Source of the DNA: Symbiodinium natans
Taxonomy: Eukaryota; Sar; Dinophyceae; Suessiales; Symbiodiniaceae
Assembly (NCBI GenBank): GCA_905221605.1
Contig: CAJNDS010002254.1
Span: 1-64,000 of the forward strand
Length of the DNA: 64,000 bases
Reading direction: 5' to 3'
Both the position numbers and the translations under genes were made by a program. How positions within the stretch are numbered: position 1 is the first letter of the stretch; every line of letters starts with the position of its first letter. The notes below the pieces were generated by a model that ran no database searches, had not been told where the DNA came from, and worked only from the letters and a program-made list of their open reading frames with translations. This document shows positions 18,991 through 30,300 of the stretch, in pieces.

Positions 18991-21900
18991 TCAGGCCTGC
19001 AATAGCCTGTAGTTTATGCGGTTTATGAGTATCTTCACTAGTTCAGGGCTGTTGGCTTCTCCAACAAGCATTCTCGCTGGGACTGAAGGTCGCCCAAGAA
19101 AGGCTTCAAGCCTCAAAAGCTGGGCAAGTGACTGTTGAAGCTCACGTTGCAGATCGTCCAATTCTGAAGTATTTCTCCCTCCAGGAACTTCAGCAGGGGC
19201 TTGTTGTTCAGAATCTTGGAGACCCCTGAGCTTGCTGGCTTTAAGGGACGGTATGCAGTTGGGGGAGTGGGGGGGGGGGAGGAGCATTTAAGACGAACCC
19301 TAAACCCTAAACCCTAAACCCTAGGATCTTAAGGGCTCTCCTTTTGCTCAAGGTGCCTCCGCAGATGTAGGATGCGCAGCAGAGCAGCAGAGCAGACTTG
19401 CGGAGCCATGAAGACACCCTCGCCTCCGGCGCCAGCCACAGCGCCAGCAGCGCGATGGAGATCCCGCAGAGGGTCCAAGAGACGAAGAGGTGTCGGTGCC
19501 CATGTCCAACCTATACTGAACTTGGAACCCTAGCAAAAGTCACATTTCTCTATGTTTTCTTAGGAGTTAAAGTGCCCAAAAACTGAAAAGTCATTTCCAA
19601 ACACGCCTAAGCAACGTGCTGAGGATCCAACATGTAGAGCCTGTGCGAAAATTGAGGCTCCTAGTTACCGAAGGGTAGTTCTCCAAATCAGGGTCCGGTT
19701 TTTTCTTCCAAAAGGGTCCCCCTAAACCCTAAACCCTAAACCCTAAACCCTAAACCCTAAACCCTAAACCCTAAACCCTAAACCCTAAACCCCAGCACGA
19801 GCCTGTCAGACATAACGAAAGACACGGAGGCAGGGATCATCGTCAGGATGGCAGCCACATGCCAGAGCGACCTGCCAGGTTGAGGCTTAGGGTTTAGGGT
19901 TTAGGGTTTAGGGTTTAGGGTGTAGGGTTTAGGGTTTAGGGTTTAGGGTTTCGGGTTTTGGGTTTAGGGTTCCCTATACCCTTAGCCGGAGGTCAGCTGA
20001 CATTGGTTCCTTCACTACTAGAGCATGAAAGTAATAAATTCTTAGTACCAACAATCTTTTCTCCATTAAAAATTATTCCAGAGAAGATAGAAATTATAGC
20101 TCCTAAAGAAAGAACAAAATGAAAATGTGCTACAACATAATATGTATCATGTAATCCTAGATCTACTGCAGCATGTCCAAGAATTATTCCTGTAGAACCA
20201 CCTATAGTAAACATTAATAAAAAGAGATGTGAGAAGAAGACAGAACTAATTCTAAGGTGTAATAATGGTGGATTTCCAAGATATGTAAAAAGCCAACTAA
20301 AAATTTTTGAACCAGTTGGTAAGGATATTAAGATTGTAACTCCTGTAAAATAAGCTCTTGTATCACTTTCTAAACCTACAGTATACATATGATGCCCCCA
20401 AACAAGACTTCCAAGAAGAGAATAGATGACATGGCAAAGATCATTGATTGGTTACCAAAGATTATTAATTGTAAAATCCCAGAAATTATTATGGAAATGA
20501 TCCCAAATGCAGGAAATATTAAGATGTAAACTTCTGGATGTCCAAAAAACCAAAATAAATGTTGATAGAATATAGGATCTCCTCCAAATATAGGATCAAA
20601 GAAAAGTGTATTAGAATGAAGATCACCCAATATTAAAAGAAGTGTACCAGATAAGATTGGTAATGTTAATAAAAGCATGAAAGCTGTAATCAAGAAAGCC
20701 CAAGGAAATAATGGGATAGTCTTTAATGTCAGATAATAAGATCTCAGATTTAGAATTGCTGTCCAAAAGTCAAGAGATGTAAGACATGAAGATATACCAG
20801 AGATTAATAATCCAAATATAAGATTTCCTGTACTTGAAGGTGATAAAGTCAGAAAAGAAGTGGATAATGGTGGAAAAAATGTTCATCCTGTACCACCTCC
20901 AAATTCTGAGATTATAGAAAGGATTAGGAAAAGATATGAAAGTAAAAGAACTTCTGGTGTCTTGGATGTTGTAGTGGTGTTCCAAGACAATGAAGGCCAG
21001 GTGTGTCCGTGCATGACCAACTTGTCTGGCTCCGCCCTTTCTCCTCCCCCCCGCTCCTAGCCCCCGTGACTGTTTTTTGTGCACAGGCTATAAAGATACA
21101 AAACCTTCGAGCAGTGAAACCCCTAAGCACGGAAATCCTCAAGCATTTTTTTATATTTGGATGTATGTTTATACTGGTTTCAACTTACTTCTGCAAAACC
21201 TAAACTTTCATCATACATGTAGACTTAGAGGTGTAGATGTAATGAGATGTAACTACATATGTAACCTCAAGAAAGACGCCAACTTCCTGACCCCCCCCCC
21301 CCGGGTCGGGGTATCGGTGTATCGGTGTATTGCCTCCGTTTTACGCCGATCCCCCCCCCCCTGGCGGGGTCGGTGTATCGGTGCATCAGTGTATTGCCAC
21401 AATTTCACGCCCCCCTATCGGTGTATTGGTGTATTGCCGCAATTTTACGTCGGTGTATCGGTGTGTCGGTGTATTGCCGTAGTTTTGCGCCGCTCCCCCC
21501 CCCCCCCCCCCATGGTTGCCGCAGTTTTACGCCGATGGCCCCCACCCCGGATCGGGGCGGACCCCCCTGATCGGTGTATCGGTGTATCGGTGCGTCGGTG
21601 CGTTAACGTTTTCCTGCCCCCTCTCCGCGGGCGCACTGCTGTATCTGCATGCGTCTTACCAACCACAACTGCGGAACAATGAGACACTCCAACCAGGCCT
21701 CGCCATGCTTCTCAGACAACACCGGTGAAGCAGTCGATGCGCTGTAGAATCAGTTGTCTTTACAAGTCTCGAGAGGTGCTCTCCAAACGGCGGAAACCCG
21801 CACTTGATGTCAGCTAAATCCTGAACTCTTACTGTTATAGGATATCGAAATAATGCACGACGTAGCGCAGCGCAAGTCTCCTGAGTTCACGAGCAGGCTG

Positions 21901-24900
21901 AGCGTTAGGTGTTAAAAGGTAGCAGGTGCAACAAAGTGCAACTCGAGTGCTAGAATCTGCTAGAACGTCAGTGCTCGAGCCTGCTTGCAGCTGTAGCAAG
22001 AAACACGAACAGGTCCAGATGATTCCCTCAGTTCACGCCAGCCCAAGACATGCTCAGCGAGATCGGGGGGAAAGGGGAAAGAGGGGGGGGCGGGCACCCA
22101 CGACTGGCGGTTACCCACGACAAATGGTTGCGGCGGGGTTCAGAAACTCAGGAGTCGAAAGCTTAGGACCTGGGCTCAGGAGCTTCGAGGACACAAGACT
22201 CCACAGCGTTTGAGGTTTGCAGCTCCATGACTGTGACCTCCAAGGCTTCAGCTCTCGGGATACTGGTTTAGGGTCTGTAGGGCCCAGTGCTTATGCAGGG
22301 TTTGAGGCGGCTGCTGTACCTACACTGCACGAGACTCTCAAGACCTTGCTTTAGAGCTCCCAAGCTAGATCTGACTCATTGATCGTTGCACCTTTGGGGT
22401 TTCAGAGTTTTCTGGAATGCCAGATTGAAGGCGCAGCGCTTCGGGCCGTTAGGTGGGGTTCGACAACTTTTCCGCTGGGAGCTTTCTTCAAAAAACAATA
22501 TTCAGTGATCGCATGAACCAACTTAATGATCCAGTGCTCAGGAAGTCGCCGATGGTCGCACGCCGTAGCCCAGATGCGGTACACGAATTACAAACGACCA
22601 CAACTGGACTAACAAAGCCTGTCCTTCTTTGTTCCAATCGCCTGCGATGTCCTGCCCACTCAGGCAATATTTGAGATAAAGAAGCACCTTCGAAGCGCTG
22701 GAGGCTGTGCCATTCTGGCACGCACATTTGAGCCAAAATGGCTACGGTTTAGGGTTGAGGGGAGGGTTTAGGGTTCGGGTTTCCGAGTATAGGAGATGCC
22801 TGGGGGTAGGATTCAAGGGTTTAGGGCGGCGCTCAAAAAAGAGTACTGCAAGGTACATGTTCAACAAAAATCAAGCGAGCACTAATATCCGAACCCCACA
22901 CCCTGAAATCCTAGTCTGCCTAAACTCCTCTAAGCCCGTCAGCCCCCGCCTGGTCCGGCTCGCTGTACCCATGGCCAGGATGCACGACACCGCCGGTAGG
23001 AAGGTGGCCCACCAGGGCACGACGTGCGGCTCTATACCTCGGATAGATTTGGGGCTTAGGGTTTCGGGCTTAGGGCCAGGCTTCCTCCCAAGCCACAAAG
23101 CCTAATGCTCAATAGGCCCGAAAACTAAAAGCGAGGCCTAGTCGCCCCTAAACCTTAGCTGGCCCAGACCCAGGTTTTCGAGGCGAGATCAGGGGTTGGA
23201 GGCATGCCTATGCCCAATAAGGAGGCGTGCCTATGCCCGATCAGGACCCAATAAGGAGTGTGCCTATGCCCCTGCATAAAGGAAAGTCGAGCGCCAATGC
23301 CCAATAAGGAGGCTCCTTATTGGGCATAGGCGCACGGCTCTTGACTTTCAGTGGAGGCGTGCCTATGCCCAATAAAGAGTTTCGGGTTTATGTATATAGC
23401 TAAGAGTGGTCGACGGTTCAGATCAAGGCGTAACCAGTGGCCCAGCGAGTCCCATACACCTCACAGCATATGATTACGGCAACGACCTTCAACTTCTGTC
23501 CAAAAATAGTCACATGACAACCATAGAGTACTTGTTTTCGTCCTTTTCTAGCCAACCTGGAAATTCCAGACCTAAATAAGGTTTATTCCGAAATGAGTTT
23601 GTGTTTGCCCCACTTTTGCGCAGATGCCCTTGAGCCCTAACCCTGAACCCCTGACAGGCCTGGAATCTCCTGACGGCTGTAGGTTGGGTGGTCGACCATG
23701 GTCCCGAGCCACAAAGTGGCTCCTGCCATGGCGAGGTACAGCGACCGATGCGGTGGGAGGTCGTGGCACCAGAAATAGACCTGTCCGCCGTGTTTTCGGG
23801 CATCACGTGACATTTAGCATAAGAGCCTTTCGAAATCGTAGCTCACTGAACGGTTTTCTGCTGTTACTATTATCGTTCTTACCAGTAGCACTACTATCAC
23901 CCGCAGTCTGCCTACTAGACCCTAAACCCTGAATTTGCGAGGAAAATTACAGACGGCGCTTTTAAACCCTAAACCCTAAACCCTAAACCCTAAACTGAGC
24001 GCATCGCCTGGCGATGCGTCTCCTTGTCAAGCTCCTGCGCTGGAGCCATCTCCCGGGAGTGCCAGGAGCCGAGGAAGAGCACGGCAAGAATCCTTGGGGT
24101 TTGGACCCCTTTAGGGTTTAGGGCTTAGAATGGGTTACAAGGGTTATAAGGGTTTAGGGTTTACAAGGGTTTAGGGTTTACAAGTGTTTAGGGTTTACAA
24201 GGGTTTAGGGTTTACAAGGGTTTGGGGCTTAGGGTTCAAGCGTTTAGGGTTTTGGGGTTAGGGTATAGAGAATGAAAGGGAGTTCGTAGGGAAAAGAAAG
24301 AACTAAAATCCTGATATAAAACCAACAAGGGGGAAACATGAAGTATCCAAAGTTCCTACCAAGAATCAGCAGAAGCACAGGCCAGCCGATGAAGTTGTGG
24401 CCTACGGGGAGCCACCAGCGAAGAACCAAGCTCCAGTCGACACAAGTAAACCCTGCCGTCTGGAAGTCGCACTTGACGGACCTGAGAGGAGCTGAACGAT
24501 TGGAATGTGTATTATTATTAATATTAATACTCATTCATATATTAATATTCATACTAATACTAATATTAATATTCACATTCATATTCATGGAATGCTTGCA
24601 ATGAATCACACTTCGCGGAACGCCTGCCAGGCTTCGGCCCCCGAAAACGCTTAATATTATTTTGTATACTATTCTTATTATTCATAATAAATATGAATAT
24701 GAATATTAATAATAGTATTAATATTAATAATAAGATGACTTTCCCGTATCCAAACGCCGAGCCCAACTTCACCCATCTTGCAGCCTGATACAAAGATGGG
24801 TTTAGGGTTTGGGGTTTTAGGGTTTAGGGTTTAGGGTTTCGTCATCACCATACCGCAAAGGCCAATAATACGCATGACACGCAAACCTGAGACCTTCACG

Positions 24901-27096
24901 CGTCCGCGTCTTGTTTTCTGGGTTGAACAAACCCTAAACCCGAACCCCGCCAGCCCCGAATCCGCCAGCCATGCCACCTGCGTGACTCCAGGTAATCCAG
25001 GTCGTCCTGCACAATAGTCAGAATGCAGCATGAACCATGATTCTCATGGCTTCCATGACAGCTTGACATAATATCTTAGGCTTCCACGACATAATATCTT
25101 AATCAGCTCTGAAAGACTCACATCAGAAAGCACACCAAGAACCTTATGACCCTAAACCGTAACCCCTAAACCCTAAACCCTAAAGGTCCTGGGTCAGGTT
25201 CATTTTTGGCAACGAGCCGCACATGTCCACTGCAGGGGGCAACCTTGGGCGCACTCGGGTTTAGACCCCTAAACTTATGGGTTCCCCTACTACCCCCCCT
25301 GTAAAATTACTCCCCTAAACCTTGAACCCTCAACCCTAAATCCCTTAACCCCGAAACCCTGACCCGAGGTTTAGGGTGGAGGGTTTAGGGTTCAGGCTTC
25401 GGGGTTCGGAGTTCGGGGGCCGGGGTTCAGGGTTAACCTACAATGAAGCTGCAACTTGCGATAACCGAGACAAAATGGGCTCGTGATTTAGATCAACCCC
25501 CCCACCCCCGGCAAACCCTAAAACCCTAAACCCTAAACCCTCAACCGAAGGAGGGCTTAAGGGGCTTCTCTGTTGTGGGCTCGGCAACGTGTGGCCCAAC
25601 ATGAATTGAACCCGCATGTCCTAATAGGGTTTAGGGTTGAGGGTTCAGGGTTCAGGGTTCAGGGTTTACGACTTTAGACTCCCGAGATAGCGAAGTAGGT
25701 ATCAATATCAATGTAATGTGTATACTTACGGGGTAATCCGATTCCAGGCGGTACTAACCCCCTAAGCCCGAAGCCTACGCCCTGAAATCCTTCTGAAGCC
25801 CTAGTTAGGGGAGGGGATGGAAACCCTTGAAACCCTTGAAACCCTTGAAACCCTTGAAACCCTTGAAACCCTTGAAACCCTTGAAACCCTTGAAACCCTT
25901 GAAACCCTTGAAACCCTTGAAACCCTTGAAACCCTTGAAACCCTTGAAACCCTTGAAACCCTTGAAACCCTTGAAACCCTTGAAACCCCTAAAACCCTAA
26001 AACCCTAAAACCCTAAAACCCTAAAACCCCAAAACCCTAAAACCCTAAACCCTAAAACCCTGAAACAATACCCCTAAACCCTACAAACCCCTAGGGGAAG
26101 GGGATGAAAGGCGCGTCCGGGGGCGTGGGCACCAGCTGCACCGCCTGCGCCGCGCGGGAGGCTCCTACAGCGCGCTGGAGCATGCCCAGGCCTGGAACAC
26201 ACAGGGGCTGGTTGGATTTGTTTTTTTGGGTTTTAGGGTCTTAGTTTTAGGGTCGTGTTTTTAGGGGGTTTTGGGGTTTTTTAGAGTTTGTTTTTACGGT
26301 TTCGGGTCTTCTCTTTGGGGGTTTTAGGGTTGTTGAGGTTAGGGTCTTGTCTTTAGGCGCTTAGGGTTTCAGGGGGGTTTAGAGCTTAGGGTTGCAGGAG
26401 TTTGGGAATTTTGGATTTTCGGGGTTGAACACGGGCGTTTGAGGAGTTAAATGGTTCAGGGTTATGGTCTTGGATCTTCAGGGGTTGGGTGTTTCGGGTT
26501 TTAGGGCCTAAGGCTTTTTAGGGTTTACATGAACGGCTTGGGATGTGGATTTTGGGCTTCCGGGTTCCAAAGTTCCAGGACTTGAGGGCGAAGTGCCTTG
26601 ACTTCTGCAGCCTTCCGAGAGTCACACGCACTTGAAGGTTCATGGTACTTGCTAACCAATTATGACTGGGCTTATAACCCTACTTATAATTGGGATAACC
26701 CCTATGAGGCCCTTTAGGGGTATTATAAGTAGGGTTATAAGTACAGTTATAATTGGTTGAGCAAGTACCATGAACCTTCAAGCAGGCCTCCATCTTCCTG
26801 GCTGCCCTCCGCCCAAACGCAGGAGGAGCCCACGCAGTTCTCCTTGCGTTCGCATGCAGCCCTCTAGCCTTCACGCCTTAACCACATGAGAGTCCTACTC
26901 CTGCTGGGGGTTGGGGGCTTAAGGATTAGGGTTTAGGGTTTAGGGTTTAGGGTTTAGGGTTTAGGGTTTAGGGTTTAGGGTTTAGGGGCAGAGCCGTAGC
27001 CAACCATCGCATCAGAGGCTCAGAAGAGTCGTGGGCCCCCAGCGGAAGGAGGCAGGACAGGGCAAGGAGCGAGCATGGCAAGGTCCAGTGAACCAT
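18991..27096 (-). CDS. Multi-exon gene for a secreted or membrane protein, family unknown
   Basis: First exon starts at ATG 27096 with a signal-peptide-like sequence ([20 protein letters not shown]). Further exon candidates on the minus strand: 26865-26783 ([14 protein letters not shown]), 26205-26100 ([18 protein letters not shown]), 25030-24950, 24480-24350 ([20 protein letters not shown]), 24105-24005 ([20 protein letters not shown]), 23800-23640, 23500-23414 ([11 protein letters not shown]), 23040-22915 ([18 protein letters not shown]), 19872-19795 ([19 protein letters not shown]), 19508-19350 ([19 protein letters not shown]) and 19260-18995, hydrophilic. Five of these are independently supported because they recur, in the same order, in the compact copy at 47.8-49.9 kb. 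Several hydrophobic helices suggest a multi-pass membrane protein. I recognise no family. Exon borders were not proven, and the 19.9-22.9 kb gap between exons holds a cox1 insertion and other repeats. Confidence 0.5.
19509..19590 (-). repeat. Repeated intron family 1, third copy
   Basis: Minus strand contains GGGCACTTTAACTCCTAAG and ends GGTTCCAAGTTCAGTATAG directly before the exon starting GTTGGACATGG. It matches introns 8 and 11 of the anion transporter 12 kb away. Confidence 0.75.
19722..19793 (-). repeat. CCCTAAA array
   Basis: About ten clean units immediately left of the exon at 19795-19872; a TTTAGGG array (19885-19975) lies immediately right of it. Confidence 0.95.
19885..19980 (+). 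repeat. TTTAGGG array
   Basis: About thirteen units with few variants, between an exon and the cox1 insertion. Confidence 0.95.
19995..20950 (-). pseudogene. cox1: Nuclear copy of mitochondrial cox1 (NUMT), internal fragment
   Basis: An abruptly AT-rich stretch inside GC-rich DNA. The minus strand translates to the central and C-terminal part of cytochrome c oxidase subunit 1: EFGGGTG, then [60 protein letters not shown] and [20 protein letters not shown], which include the copper-B and haem-binding histidines. Neither the start nor the true C-terminus of Cox1 is present. The frame is broken once, by a single-base deletion near 20420, and carries a TGA at 20883-20885 where Cox1 has a conserved Trp. 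It lies in a probable intron of the unknown membrane-protein gene and cannot encode a working subunit. Its divergence pattern could date the transfer. Confidence 0.92.
20951..21290. other. Flank of the NUMT, no supported gene
   Basis: Composition returns to nuclear type within a few bases of 20960. No coding signal; a short AT-rich patch lies at 21145-21250. Confidence 0.4.
21296..21612 (+). repeat. Degenerate tandem repeat of CGGTGTAT units with C-tracts
   Basis: More than a dozen CGGTGTAT/CGGTGTGT units alternate with TTGCCGCAATTTTACG-like words and runs of C at 21290, 21351 and 21496. The plus and minus open frames here only reflect the repeat. Confidence 0.85.
21620..22700. other. No supported gene
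   Basis: Non-repetitive sequence with several short, overlapping open frames on both strands and no recognisable domain. The minus-strand part next to the spliced-leader relict (22488-22726) could be the body of a retroposed message but shows no known protein. Confidence 0.35.
22727..22748 (-). other. Relict dinoflagellate spliced leader
   Basis: On the minus strand the 22 bases read ACCGTAGCCATTTTGG followed by CTCAAA. This equals the conserved dinoflagellate spliced leader at 21 positions; only the last base (A for G) differs. A spliced-leader RNA gene would continue with a GT donor, but here ATGTGCG follows, so this looks instead like the 5' end of a trans-spliced mRNA that was copied back into the genome. 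It is strong taxonomic evidence. Confidence 0.85.
23190..23380. repeat. Cluster of GCCTATGCCCAATAAGGAG repeats in both orientations
   Basis: Four to five direct copies of TGCCTATGCCCAATAAGGAG and one inverted copy near 23311-23331 (CTCCTTATTGGGCATAGGC). The last direct and the inverted copies form a strong hairpin. Confidence 0.85.
24125..24245 (+). repeat. Tandem GGGTTTAGGGTTTACAA units
   Basis: A longer repeat period (about 17-18 bases) built from a telomere-type word plus TTTACAA. Confidence 0.8.
24510..24738. repeat. Two AT-rich blocks in opposite orientation
   Basis: TATTAATATTAATAC-type repeats at 24510-24595 and their near complement at 24650-24735 enclose a GC-rich island of about 50 bases. 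They could pair to form a long hairpin with the island as its loop. Confidence 0.8.
25819..26075. repeat. (GAAACCCTT)n array passing into (AAACCCTA)n
   Basis: About eighteen nine-base GAAACCCTT units, then about nine eight-base units of the CCCTAAAA type. These are longer-period relatives of the telomere-type heptamer. Confidence 0.95.
26631..26782. mobile_element. MITE-like hairpin, family GGTTCATGGTACTTA, copy 5
   Basis: Best-preserved copy: ends CTTGAAGGTTCATGGTACTT and AAGTACCATGAACCTTCAAG are exact complements, with inner AACCAATTATGACTGGGC/ATAATTGGTT arms. Its right end touches the exon at 26783-26865. The paralogous copy at 49.4 kb lacks the element, so it was gained in one copy or lost from the other. 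Confidence 0.85.
26929..26987 (+). repeat. TTTAGGG array in intron 1 of the unknown membrane-protein gene
   Basis: About eight clean units between the signal-peptide exon and the next exon. The same intron in the 49.5-49.75 kb copy holds a pyrimidine tract instead. Confidence 0.9.
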
Positions 27097-27399
27097 GGTC
27101 TATAAGCTAGAGGGATTTGATGTTTTGGGGTTTCGGGGTCGATAGAAGGGGCTCTTGGATCCTGAACCCTAAATCTCCGTAAACCTTCTTGAAAGCGACC
27201 TCTATAGGTCCATCAGCGCCTTCCGATGGGTCGGTGGGTTAAAGACGCATATCAGCCTTACTTAAGGGTTTTCAACTTAACTTAGGGTCTGGGACTGAAT
27301 CGGTTATGCCAGCAGTCGCTGAGCTTTTTCCCGGGGGTTCAACAGTTTGTGGTCTCGGGTCTTGGAACTGAATGCTCAGCTCACTCATTCCAGGCCCAC

Positions 27400-30300
27400 C
27401 CAGATGGTGAATCATGAGCTCTCCTTGATAAATAAAGGCATAAATCCGTCCACAACCCCCACAAATCTGATGCTCCGCGGCCTCAGACCGAAAAGGTACT
27501 TCAAGCGCCTCAAGAAAATTGCGCAATTAAACGTTGCGTAGCACCCCGTTCTTCCAGATCCCGGCTTCAAGTTCAACAACGCAACACATGTTGTGATCAC
27601 ATCCAGAACAAGCGTAACTATAGCAACACTGCCCCCCCACCCATACCAAAAATCCGTTCCTGTGGTTGGGTTCTGGCATAAACAGCAGGCAATAAACATC
27701 CATGTTCTGACCTTAAACAGATCCCTTCTCCGAATGCGTTAGGCCCTGTTCGTAGCAGAACTCAAATGGAAAAAACAAAACGCTGCCGAAACCAATTCAC
27801 ATGCGATCATGCTGACATGGATTGCGAACGTTTAGAGTCCGTTTGCCATGACAGGTGCATCTTCATAGACATTAGGCCAACTGCATGTTCAAAGAATACT
27901 CGCCTGCTGATGTGAGAAGCGTGAGAACAGCTGAAAGCCGGAGAGCTTGTACATAAGACGGGCAAGAAAAGACCCAGGTCTCAGTTTAGGGTTTGTTCCT
28001 CGTCAACGAAGCTGTAGATCCGAGCACAACTGTGATTTTCTCCTCGCTGCATCCACTCATCCTGACATGACTGACTTGACTGGCGACTCTGAGGACTCGT
28101 CGCCAAGCATGCGGGGTCCTGACACACATAGATTAAAAGTTATCACAGGAGTCAGAGACAAGACGCATCGGAACGATTGATGTATGATGTGTCTGCAACG
28201 TCTCCTCGTGCGATGCCTTCTTCCACTCACGGTGTTGCCTGATCAAGGGGGATTATGAGGCTTTTGTAACGTTCCCGATTCCCGGGTTCTCCAACACAAT
28301 CTCTGATTAGAGGCTACTAGTACCAGCACATGTATGTTCAAGCTTTAGTAGGGCGACAAGTACATACACGCCGCCCCAATAATGTTCCACTTTCGCTCCA
28401 ACCCCAGTGCCAACCCTTAACCCTGATGCACCCTAATAAACCTTAAACCCAAAACCTCCTGCAAGCGAGGCCCCTGGAAAAAAACGCGGCTTGTCCAATG
28501 GGCCATGTTTGCCGTTCGCTTCCACGAGGCTTCCCTCTCCTCTTTGCTTCCTTGACTTCTTGTCTCCACCCTACCCAAGCTTCAGTGGGCAGCAAGCCGC
28601 GCGCTAATTCTTTGCACCTGTCCTCGTTCGACGATAGATTCGTTAAAGGGCCCTGCCAACATCTTACATTTACAGGGCTTGCCTCTCGACATTGCGATCG
28701 TATTGGATGAAGAGAGGGCTCCCGTCCAGGGCTTCAGACTTGCAACCCCTTGACTAGTGTATTCATGGTGTAATCTATGTTCAACCTGGCCAACGGATGG
28801 CACTCTTAAACAGCCATCTGGAGGTGCACCCACGACAGATGAAATGTATTGCACGGTCCTCGCCAATGAAAACTGGTGCCGCTACTTATTTTCTCAATCA
28901 ACGCAGGCTTCCCCCCCTCCCCCCCCCCGCTTGTCAGCGCGTGATTGCTGCCTCGACAACAGAAGCGAGCGCCTGCTACTCACTAGACCCCTTCGCCCCG
29001 GGCACAAAGCCTCCAGCACCGGATCTTCGGCCTGTGCACGTGGGGTTTAGGGGTTGCGGAGGGGCTTAGGGGTTTCTAGGGGAGGATTTAAGGGGAGAGG
29101 AGAAGCAAGCTCGTCCCTCATCCCTGTGAAAAGCGCAGCCAAGCCGGTGAATCAGACTGGAGATAAGTCCGCCGAGGCCTCGGGCCGGAGGTGTATAGGT
29201 TGTCAGAACAGGCACCCCCCTCCAAATCCTCCCCCCACAAATCTTCCCTCCACACCGAAAGCCACTTTTTGGCCCCCTTTTTTTGCCTCAAATGGGAACC
29301 CCCTCTGGGAAACCGGGGTCCGCAAGCGGACGGTTCGCGAGGACCAGAGGCAGTTGAAGCCCCTCCCAGCAGCCCCCCCCACCCCCCCCCCCCCCCCCCC
29401 ACCACCCCCCACCCACCCACACCCCCCCCCCCACCCCCGCCCCCCCCACCCCCCCCCCCCCAAGAGTGGGCCTGGCTCAACCCTACGATCAATCCAAGCC
29501 GAACCGTCTCTTGAACCCTAAACCCAAAAAAACCCTAAACCCCAAAGCATGAACCTTGAGCCCTAAGCCCTCAATCCTAAACTAAACCTCAACCCTAAAC
29601 CCCAAACCATAAACCATAAACCCGGAACCCTAAACCCTAAACCCTAAACCCAACCCTTATTGCTTGGGTCCAGCGACTTGGGCGCTGCGGAATCACCATG
29701 CTCACGCGGATGCGCTGGGCCGGGCCGAGGCGGGTCGCGTAGCGTTAAAATTATTCAGAACTGTGGCTGGAAGCGTTCCTGAAATCTCACACCTGGGCTC
29801 AAGTCTGATGGGCAGTCCAAGCATGCCTGCGTTTTCCTCGCTTCATAAACTCTCTACTGGCCACGGGCTGTTTCTGAAGCTATCGAGCACCCTGCTGTCA
29901 TTGTTTTTTCCTGGATGAACAACTAGGAACATGAACGCAAGGTTTCGTGACACAGTCGGGGCGCTTCCAAGATGACCCAGAATAGACATGATTGCAATAG
30001 TTCATTGCGTGACAATTCCGTCATGCTTCCGATTGTTTCCGAGATCAATGTACAGGCTCGCTCCAGAAGACTATGGGGCCGTTGCACACAATCAGCACCA
30101 TCCGGCCATGCGATTCCGTTACTGACACGAAGCTGTTGCATTGAAAAGCGTACTACTCGTTAACATGTCTTTCAATCAAGTCTTGCTGTTAGCAACTGTG
30201 GGCACAGGACATGCAACAAGTTTCCACACAAGTTCAGCCGCGTTTGGGAACATGACACCGGCGAGTATCAGACAGCAGCCCAAGTTCTCCCGGTATCATG

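Noticed and set aside
19995-20950. Genuine mitochondrial contig section with working cox1
   Set aside because: Both flanks are nuclear in composition with telomere-type repeats and exons; the fragment lacks both ends of the gene and is frameshifted.
22727-22748. Functional spliced-leader RNA gene
   Set aside because: No donor GT follows the leader and no tandem copies or Sm-like context are seen.
25819-26075. CRISPR-like array
   Set aside because: Units are contiguous nine-mers with no spacers, in a eukaryotic context.
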